Source of the DNA: DMER64 sp964554535
GTDB lineage: Bacteria; Bacteroidota; Bacteroidia; Bacteroidales; UBA932
DNA: 6,310 nt
NCBI GenBank assembly: GCA_964554535.1
Contig: CAZKPB010000037.1
Coordinates: 1-6,310, forward strand
Direction: 5' to 3'
Below are positions 6,285 to 6,310 of this stretch, piece by piece. The position numbers were made by a program, and so were the translations under genes. Under the pieces are notes generated by a model, which made no database searches, was not told the origin of the DNA, and saw nothing but the letters and a program-made list of their open reading frames with translations. Each line of letters opens with the position of its first letter. Position 1 is the stretch's first letter.

Positions 6285-6310
6285 TGAGTTTGTAACTTAT
6301 TATTAATTAT

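Noticed and set aside
1..6310. Mobile element or recent horizontal transfer
   Set aside because: No transposase, integrase, terminal repeats or attachment-site duplication of the tRNA 3' end is seen, and composition is even across the genes.

Overview
The window looks like a chromosomal segment of a Bacteroidota member, probably of the order Bacteroidales. The evidence is: a tRNA-Phe gene without an encoded CCA end; three promoter candidates with the Bacteroidota-type -7 box TAnnTTTG, two of them with a TTG/TTTG -33 box at 19-20 bp; A-rich leaders instead of Shine-Dalgarno sites; and EF-P, TolC-type and MacB-type proteins that read like that phylum. Genus cannot be fixed from the sequence alone.

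Layout. At the left, tRNA-Phe(GAA) is on the minus strand (44-116). It diverges from a plus-strand operon across an AT-rich gap of about 140 bp that holds one promoter for each direction. The operon (259-4908) has three tightly packed genes: a periplasmic adaptor (HlyD/MacA type), a MacB/FtsX-type ABC permease without an ATPase domain, and a TolC-type outer membrane channel. Together they suggest a tripartite efflux or export pump spanning the envelope. The nucleotide-binding subunit is not in the window and must come from elsewhere if the pump works as an ABC transporter.

After 61 bp comes efp (elongation factor P, 4970-5536), which has its own promoter candidate. It ends at a strong GC-rich hairpin terminator shared with a convergent minus-strand gene for a family-3 (caffeoyl-CoA/catechol type) SAM-dependent O-methyltransferase (5598-6236). 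The last 74 bp hold a perfect 7-bp inverted repeat upstream of the methyltransferase.

Most of the window is ordinary. The points worth a second look are the low-complexity parts of the pump (an 18-bp/6-residue tandem repeat tail on the adaptor and a serine microsatellite in the permease's periplasmic domain), the missing ATPase, and the inverted repeat that may fold the efp leader on read-through transcripts. I see no clear evidence of a wholly new system, mobile element or CRISPR array.
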